Shown here: in pieces, positions 41,662 to 46,782 of the stretch
How the letters are laid out: each line of letters opens with the position of its first letter
Position numbering within the stretch: the stretch's first letter is position 1
DNA from: CAZNPL01 sp964574815
GTDB lineage: Bacteria > Planctomycetota > Phycisphaerae > UBA1845
Length of the DNA stretch: 46,782 bases
Direction: 5' to 3'
NCBI GenBank assembly: GCA_964574815.1
Contig: CAZNPL010000046.1
Span: 1 to 46,782 of the forward strand
Translations under genes and position numbers: made by a program
Notes under the pieces: model-generated
Databases searched by the model: none
What the model was told of the DNA's origin: nothing
The model's input: only the letters and a program-made list of their open reading frames with translations

Positions 41662-43881
41662 TCACGCGCCGGAGAGGAACACCTGGACGAGCGCGAAGTC
41701 AACGAGGTCCACATCGTCGTCATCATCCGAATCGAATGCGGCCAGGCAGCCGCCTGAGGTCAGTGTTGTATGCGGGTCGGGCATGCGTCCGGGTCCGTTC
41801 ATGCAGGTCGTGAATGATTCCAGCGTACGTAGATCGCCGGCCCGCGGCAGCGCCGTGACGGTTATCATGTTCGTAGCGCGGGTGATCTCATATGGGAAAG
41901 TGGCTGGCCCCTTCTGCATTTGTCCGTGAATTAACCCCCCCTCGGTCGAAATGACCTCAAACGCCTGAGCGGGCACCGGCACGAAGCCGTTTTCCGCATC
42001 GATTTCGAGATAGCCATCGAGGGCCACGTTTCCGGTTACGTGGATTCGACTTGGAGACGCCGAAGAGTCGTCACCGATCCGGAGGATCAAACCGGCGTCG
42101 CCGGACAATTCGAATCGCTCGTTGCATTGCAGTTGCGCCTCGGATTGCAGCACGAGGTCCATGGCCTGCGGGCCGACGGTCAGCGAATTGACCGAAGCGT
42201 CAGTCTCAGGGCCGGTAACCGTGATCGGCAGCGGCGGATTCAGGAACGTATCGTGCACGCCCGCGGGCTGAATGCCCATGGTCCAGTTGTCGGCCGTCTC
42301 CCACTCACCGAAGTCCGCAGCGCGCCAGTGAACATCGGGCGTGTAGAGTGCGACGGCTTCAAAGCCGTTCTGGAGGACGGCGCGATACGTCACCTGGCCA
42401 TGTTTGTTCAGGCCCGTGCGCTGGCGAACGTTGTCGCCCACGAATTCGACGTCGGCAATTGTGCTATCCAGCAGCGCCGTTCCCGTCCGCACTACTTGGA
42501 GCGTGTCCGTCGCGTTGCTGATAAAGATCGCGCGCTGATTGGACGGCAGCCCGTGCAAGTCGGCCTGAAAGGCGACAAGCCCTGCGTGGTTCAGGGCAAA
42601 CACCGGGTCGGACAAATCGGAGAATATGCCGCCGCCCTTGGCGAAGTTGCCCTCGCGAGCGACAATCGCCGGCACGTCCGATGTGGCCAGCAGGATGCCG
42701 GTATCATCGTTGGGCGGGTCAGCCGTCCGCCAGAAGGTCGATTCGAAGGCGACCTGAGAGGAGTCGTTGATGATCGGACGCAACATGCTGGCCAGGACGC
42801 CGTTGCCGTCGGGTGCAGGGTCGTCCGTCAGCGCCACCTGATCGGCGCCTATCACCCCCGCGCTCCCTTTACGAAGAATCACCGACGGTGACGTTGAGAA
42901 GCTTCCGCCGCCCACGCTGGCTGCGAACGCGACCTCGGAGTGATTGTTGATGGAGGGCTGGAAGCTGAATCCTCTCATGTACAGCCCGCTGAAGTCCCAG
43001 TTCCCGAGTTCCGACCCCACCGCGTACGGTTGTGCGCCAACAGAGTCTCTCAGAATACGAGTTCGACCATCCGGCTGCTCGAGGAACCCGAAGATGGCGA
43101 TCTGGCCGTAGTCGTTGTAGGCGAAAGTCCGGCCACATGCACCATAGATCCCGCACAACCCGACGGATGTGGATCCCGGAAACTCAACGTCCCCCGCCTG
43201 AATGATGCGGTACGTCGGTCCGGTAACTTCGGTGTCCCTGATGAATATCCCGGGGCTTCCGCCTTGGTAAGGATCGTAGACGTCGATGGCCGCGTGGAAG
43301 ATGACGCCGCCGCGCTCTGCGATACCAACGCGGCGGTTGAACGACTCGTACGCGCCGTTGCCGTCGGGAGCCGTGAAGTTAGTAAAGGTGGCCGGCCTCA
43401 CCATTGACCCGTCCCAATAGAGAATGAGCTCCCAATAGTCGTCCGCGGGATCGGGGATGGAGATGCTGCGAGCCCAAAAGGCCACCTCGCCGGCGTCGCT
43501 TATGGCCAGCTCTGTTCGCGACTCCTGTGCAAGGAAATCGTCGTAAGTCCTCTGAAAACCCGGCACTCGCACACCCTCGCGGGCGAAGATCGTGAGCGAC
43601 GTGCCATCGCCGATGAACAGGGCCGTGTCGCTGCTCGGGTCGGCGGTTCCGATTCGCCCGACGAACGCAACCTGCGATGCATCATTGAGCACAGGTCCGG
43701 CGAACTCGGTGAACTCCTCGTTCTCGATGCTCTGATCGATGCGATGGGCCACGATGACGGTTTTTCCCAGCGCGGAGGGCGGGATCGCTGCCAGCAGAGC
43801 GATCAGCGCCCATTGGAGCTTGGCAGCGTCGCAAGCGTGTGAGCGGAGTCGGTTCGTTGCGGCGAAGGTGTTTTGAAGCAT
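41662..43881 (-). CDS. Exported NxxGxxAF tandem-repeat protein with dockerin-like C-terminus
   Basis: A 739-residue protein with an N-terminal signal (LQWALIALLAAIPPSALG). The body has at least six repeats with the core (L/I)-N-x-x-x-x-V-A-F, for example LNDASQVAFVGRI, ISDAGEVAFWARS, INNHSEVAFAASV and INDSSQVAFESTF. A beta domain follows near 530-680 (WETADNWTMGIQPAGVHD). The C-terminus has an acidic calcium-loop segment (FDSDDDDDVDLVDFALVQV), like planctomycete dockerin-type tails. It is exported and probably calcium-bound; function unknown. GGGAG lies just before the ATG. Confidence 0.72.
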   Translation of the reverse strand: MLQNTFAATNRLRSHACDAAKLQWALIALLAAIPPSALGKTVIVAHRIDQSIENEEFTEFAGPVLNDASQVAFVGRIGTADPSSDTALFIGDGTSLTIFAREGVRVPGFQRTYDDFLAQESRTELAISDAGEVAFWARSISIPDPADDYWELILYWDGSMVRPATFTNFTAPDGNGAYESFNRRVGIAERGGVIFHAAIDVYDPYQGGSPGIFIRDTEVTGPTYRIIQAGDVEFPGSTSVGLCGIYGACGRTFAYNDYGQIAIFGFLEQPDGRTRILRDSVGAQPYAVGSELGNWDFSGLYMRGFSFQPSINNHSEVAFAASVGGGSFSTSPSVILRKGSAGVIGADQVALTDDPAPDGNGVLASMLRPIINDSSQVAFESTFWRTADPPNDDTGILLATSDVPAIVAREGNFAKGGGIFSDLSDPVFALNHAGLVAFQADLHGLPSNQRAIFISNATDTLQVVRTGTALLDSTIADVEFVGDNVRQRTGLNKHGQVTYRAVLQNGFEAVALYTPDVHWRAADFGEWETADNWTMGIQPAGVHDTFLNPPLPITVTGPETDASVNSLTVGPQAMDLVLQSEAQLQCNERFELSGDAGLILRIGDDSSASPSRIHVTGNVALDGYLEIDAENGFVPVPAQAFEVISTEGGLIHGQMQKGPATFPYEITRATNMITVTALPRAGDLRTLESFTTCMNGPGRMPDPHTTLTSGGCLAAFDSDDDDDVDLVDFALVQVFLSGA

Positions 43882-44025
43882 GGCTTTCTCCCGAATCTAT
43901 GGTCGTTCCATAACAGATCACGCAGTCGAGGAGGGGCACCCCTCGTGAGATTTTCCGGAAGCGGCCGTCGCCATGTGGGTTGAGCCGGGGGCGGGGGGGA
44001 TGACGAGGACGCCTTTGCCGGCGGT

Positions 44026-44535
44026 GGGTTTGTTTGGTAAAAAAGGAACGAAGGGGGAGCGGACAGGGCCGGAGGGACGAAGGCTTGCCGGTGAGGCGGG
44101 CGTCGTAGCCGACGGTACCCGTGGCTTCGTTTGGTAAAGGTGAGGCACGAAGGTGCGTCAGTGAGGCGGTCGCGGCAACTGATGGCCGCCGTGGCTTCGT
44201 TTGGTTTTTTCGGTTGTCGGGTTCGGGCCGGCTCGCGGCGACTGGGAGGGCCGGCTGGTGCCGGGTGCAAGATGCTGACGACGGATAACTGAAAACGGAC
44301 GACTCTGCCTGATTTTGGCTTCGTTTGGGAATCTGATATGCGGATTTCGCAGATTCGCACTGATTGAGAGGCGCTCGGTGGCTTCGTTTGGCGCGCGAGA
44401 TTACCGGGCGGGGGCACGCGCGGGTCCGGTCGCTGGGGCTGCCGGCTCTGATGCGCCGCGGGAGACGCTCGGCAGCCTGATGACTGAGGAGTGAAAGCTG
44501 ACAATCCGCACAGCGTTGGGTTCGTTTCGCAAATA
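44026..44535. repeat. Dispersed GGCTTCGTTTGG repeat, about six copies
   Basis: The core GGCTTCGTTTGG appears exactly near 44123, 44193, 44318 and 44380, with variant copies near 44028 (GGTTTGTTTGG) and 44519 (GGGTTCGTTTCG). Spacing is irregular (about 62-140 bases). The same core is seen in intergenic DNA of many planctomycetes, where the reverse strand yields false protein calls containing TKP or KRT. No gene is supported in 43882-44790. Confidence 0.75.
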
Positions 44536-44855
44536 GAGTTCTGGGGGTTTGGTCCGGCGATTTTGCAGGTTGCTGCGGGTTTAGTGGGCGGTGGGAAGGT
44601 TGCTCGGTTTGTCGGGCCGGCCTGGTTGGGCATTGTTCGTTCATCCGAGATTGTTTCCGTCGGCGCGCACGTCGGGTGCGCTTGTCCTCTCCACCCTATA
44701 GAACACGGGGGCTGTTCAAGGTTTTTTTCGAAAAGGTGGAACAGGTGATATCAGTACCGTTTGGGGGGTTCAGGAAGCAGGCGAGGAAAAGTTTTCAGTT
44801 ATCAGTTTTGAGTTGCCAGAAGAAAGCCATCAGCCATTGGCCCTCGGCCTTCAGC
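44281..44855. repeat. Short heptamer-type repeats (TTTTCAGTTATCAG family)
   Basis: GGATAACTGAAAACGG at 44283-44298 is the reverse complement of the TTTTCAGTTATC tract at 44792-44803, which continues as CAGTTTTGAG. A related run, GCCATCAGCCATTGGC with CCTTCAGCC, follows at 44826-44855. These resemble the short tandem repetitive sequences found between genes in several bacterial phyla. Confidence 0.5.
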
Positions 44856-45347
44856 CGGAGCGCGGCGGGCCGGGTCTTGTGCTGCGCGGGCCTTGCCCGA
44901 TTGGGCGTTGGCTGGTCTTCGAATCGTGAGCGCAGGTCGCACGCGGGCCACTCGGCCTGACCCGTTACCATGCGGGAGTGACCGGGACGGTGGCCCCAAG
45001 TTCCGGTGTGCCGGTTAGGTCCATCGTGAAGTACAACCTTACTCCGGCTGAGCGCACGACAGGCGGTGCCATCACGGTCGGTTGGCAAGCGTCGAGGCAC
45101 CCTGCGACGCTACTTCCCTGCGGCGTCGCATTCAATGGGCCCTTTTACACGCTCTCCAGGACCATCCGAGGGCGGGACAACCGGGACGATTAAGATAATC
45201 GCAAGAGCCTGAATCCGGCCGGAAGGACGTCGCGAAATTATTGTTGAACGCGTGGTTTGGCGGAGCGGTGCATCCCCCCCGCCACGTAGCGAACGCATGA
45301 ATCTGTTGTGCCGGCTATCTGACAGCCCCAACCGCTGGAGGACGAAA

Positions 45348-45458
45348 ATGTCTGCCACCCGAGATGACATCATCAAGATGCTGCAGAAATCGTACTGCAT
45401 GGAACTCGAAACGGTCATGGCGTTTTTGGCCGTCCCCGTGCCGGGACGTTCAGAATAA
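45348..45458 (+). pseudogene. Ferritin-like protein, N-terminal fragment
   Basis: The 36-codon frame reads MSATRDDIIKMLQKSYCMEL and then ETVMAFLA. This matches the first helix of a ferritin-like-domain protein in which a Glu (in MELETV) ligates the di-iron site. The expected later helices are missing: after A the frame goes to VPVPGRSE and stops. GGAGG lies just before the ATG. It is a truncated gene 29 bases before the next gene. Confidence 0.6.
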
Positions 45459-45487
45459 GAACTCAAGACCCATTGAAAGGAACAAGC

Positions 45488-45703
45488 ATGACTTCGAAAC
45501 AACCGAACACGAATGACACGCGCACGTGGCCGGAACTTGCCATCGGGTTATACGACAAGCTCACCGGCCGCAACGCCGAGATTACGTACGAATTCGAGAA
45601 TTTCGGCCTCGGCATTCCATCGTCGGCCTCGCCGGACGCCGAATACGCGCAGTGGCGCCTGAACGGAACTCTGAAGATCCGAACTCGTGACCATGCCGCT
45701 TAA
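45488..45703 (+). CDS. Small conserved protein of unknown function
   Basis: A 71-residue protein with ELAIGLYDKLTGRNAEITYE and then a polar segment ending RLNGTLKIRTRDHAA. Short proteins of this type occur in planctomycetes and proteobacteria, but I know no function. AAAGGAACAAGC precedes the ATG. The stop lies inside the next gene, whose start overlaps it by 11 bases, so the two are probably co-translated. Confidence 0.55.
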   Translation: MTSKQPNTNDTRTWPELAIGLYDKLTGRNAEITYEFENFGLGIPSSASPDAEYAQWRLNGTLKIRTRDHAA

Positions 45704-46091
45704 GCCCAACCCACCGCATGACATCGCCGTCGAAGGCGGCGTATGCCTCACGTGCGGTTCGGACTGGTGCCAGGTGTCGGGGGCAAAGGACGCGGTGGAG
45801 CTTACCGCGTCCTCTTTACGCGCTCTTGAAAAACTTGCGCCAGTTGGCAAGAAGACGCTCGCAAGGCGGCTGCTTCCGCTATTGAGTCGCACGAACCTGA
45901 AGATCAACGTATTTGTCGGGAGGCACTTGATCGCCCGGATCGGGCCGCATGCCACGGCGGGCCGATTCTCAAGGCTGCTCGGATTCGGGCCCGCGCAAAT
46001 GCGACTCGTCAATCTGCTGCGAGTGAGGCTTGGTCTCTATCGTCGTCTCGAAGGGGCGGTCGTTACTCACGATGAATTTCAACGTGATTGA
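45693..46091 (+). CDS. Small protein with a Cys pair, unknown function
   Basis: A 132-residue protein from the ATG at 45693. An N-terminal CLTCGSDWC motif could bind metal. The middle is helical and basic (LEKLAPVGKKTLARRLLP), then VFVGRHLIARIGPHATAG and a helical end. I recognise no domain. It overlaps the gene before it. Its last 29 bases overlap the end of the minus-strand remnant at 46063. An upstream GTG at 45687 is also possible. Confidence 0.5.
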   Translation: MPLKPNPPHDIAVEGGVCLTCGSDWCQVSGAKDAVELTASSLRALEKLAPVGKKTLARRLLPLLSRTNLKINVFVGRHLIARIGPHATAGRFSRLLGFGPAQMRLVNLLRVRLGLYRRLEGAVVTHDEFQRD

Positions 46092-46350
46092 CCTCTTCGG
46101 GGGATGCGAGGCGTTGGACTTGTTGAAATCCTCCGCCGTCGAGCGCGGGCAGGCTGCTTTGTAGGACGTGGCGTTCGATGATGTCGGCGTCCACCCGGCG
46201 GTCGGGTCGGGTGAGATTGTGCTCGGTGCATTTATCGGCGGGCAAATCGAAGACGATCGCGACGGCCGGGTGGTTGAATCGGGCCGTGAGCTCGAGGAGC
46301 AGTTTGCGGTCGGCCGGTTGGACTGCGAGGGGGCGCCGGTTTGCGGAGCC
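46063..46350 (-). pseudogene. Polynucleotide-kinase-like (PNKP-type AAA) C-terminal remnant
   Basis: On the minus strand the frame reads QPADRKLLLELTARFNHPAV, AIVFDLPADKC, TRPDRRVDADIIERHVLQ and then GGGFQQVQRLASPEEVNHV. This matches the second half of the kinase domain of bacterial polynucleotide kinase-phosphatase proteins, where (F/A)-DLP and RPDR are conserved. A TGA lies just upstream in frame, and no Walker A segment is found in 46350-46700. The gene is a fragment, without the ATP-binding N-terminus or the phosphatase and ligase parts. Confidence 0.7.
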
Positions 46351-46692
46351 TCAGAGCATCGGTCGGGCCGGAGGAAAGTCCGAGTTGGGCACGCGCAATA
46401 AGATAAGCTTGTTCCTCCATTTTTGACCTCAGTTCACCGTTTGTTACTCACGTGGGTTCACCTTTCAAGCCGCTCGGTGGGGCAGGCGTTCGAGGTGTTC
46501 ACCGACCGATGAACGGGGCGGGGAACGCAACTGCTTGCCCCCTTTGGGGCCTCGTTCGTGAGCTTCATTTCGTTCGGGCCGCTCGTCTTGATCATTTCGG
46601 TGGCGCACTCGAATCGCTGATTCCCGGCGGCTCGGCAGGAGTTTCGCCTTCCCGGTTTTCCCGCTCGACGGTTTGCGCAGCTAACGGGGCAC
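46351..46692. other. Intergenic stretch, no gene seen
   Basis: No frame in either direction has a ribosome binding site or recognisable domain. Short open frames near 46452-46692 are GC-driven. The stretch ends at the promoter described next. Confidence 0.5.
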
Positions 46693-46722
46693 TTGCTTTC
46701 GGCGTGCCTGGCCTGTTATAGT
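46693..46722 (+). promoter_or_regulatory. Sigma-70-like promoter
   Basis: TTGCTT (46693-46698) and TATAGT (46717-46722) are 18 bases apart, close to consensus for a housekeeping promoter. The gene start at 46750 is 28 bases beyond the -10 box, giving a short leader. Confidence 0.6.
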
Positions 46723-46749
46723 ACGGGTCTAGCCCCAAATTAAGCGAGG

Positions 46750-46782
46750 ATGATTGGCTCGGCGCGTTGGAAAAGGCCTTCA
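46750..46782 (+). CDS. Start of a gene cut by the window end
   Basis: GCGAGG just before ATG at 46750, behind the promoter at 46693, supports a gene start. Eleven codons are visible: MIGSARWKRPS. Its identity cannot be given. Confidence 0.4.
   Translation, partial: MIGSARWKRPS

Noticed and set aside
38340..41726. Open frame of 1128 codons on the minus strand opposite the M16 peptidase
   Set aside because: It mirrors the peptidase gene in high-GC DNA, has no recognisable domain and is rich in His, Arg and Leu, as antisense frames are. The + strand carries clear motifs.
44026..44535. CRISPR array
   Set aside because: The repeat core is only 12 bases, spacing is irregular, and no cas gene is present.
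43682..44644. Long minus-strand frames of 276-320 codons through the repeat field
   Set aside because: They are translations of the dispersed repeats, giving recurring TKP and KRT strings; no start site or domain supports them.
1..46782. tRNA or rRNA genes
   Set aside because: No T-arm consensus with a matching acceptor stem and no rRNA-like stretch was found by eye.

Overview
The window is GC-rich bacterial DNA, most likely from a planctomycete, possibly a metagenome contig. No rRNA or tRNA is visible, so the assignment rests on gene content: an ECF sigma factor next to a Ser/Thr kinase with TPR repeats, secreted proteins with dockerin-like and thrombospondin-type-3 repeats, a NxxGxxAF-type tandem-repeat protein, a dispersed GGCTTCGTTTGG repeat, and a planctomycete-style integrase remnant.

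Layout. (1) 1-10984: the 3' part of a type 1 BREX phage-defence operon, brxC (cut by the left edge), pglX, pglZ and brxL, all on the + strand and tightly spaced; brxA and brxB would lie to the left. (2) 10985-13000: a decayed edge with a nuclease-like remnant, a frameshifted tyrosine recombinase and a HARE-HTH gene. (3) 13140-18000: an island of small genes: an RRM RNA-binding protein, two cysteine-poor A-type-carrier-like paralogues each overlapping its downstream partner, two divergent DUF2294/MpsC-like genes separated by a strongly structured region ending in an intrinsic terminator, a DUF378 membrane protein that appears to start at CTG, a FlgM-like protein and a hemerythrin-like protein. 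(4) 18110-23619: a B12-binding radical SAM enzyme, a flotillin remnant, a SpoIIE-type phosphatase, a DUF502 protein, a DUF21/CBS protein and a VOC protein. (5) 23738-28196 (minus strand): ECF sigma factor, kinase-TPR protein, a small protein and a zinc-ribbon membrane protein, apparently one operon. Divergent from it, 28409-33147 holds four genes for probable exported proteins. (6) 33298-43881: housekeeping and secreted genes: a glutaredoxin-like protein, a zinc-type dehydrogenase, purA, uppS, a Lon-N domain protein, a large M16 peptidase and a large repeat protein. (7) 43882-46782: repeat-rich intergenic DNA, gene remnants (ferritin-like, polynucleotide-kinase-like), two small genes of unknown function and a promoter with the first codons of a gene at the right edge.

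How it fits together. BREX is the only complete recognisable system, apart from its missing left end. Broken recombinase and nuclease genes beside it suggest an acquired defence island whose mobility genes have decayed. The ECF/kinase operon facing the exported-protein genes could be a surface-structure locus with its own regulator; this is inference from arrangement. Several genes carry apparent single frameshifts. Some may be sequencing or assembly errors, which cannot be settled from one sequence.
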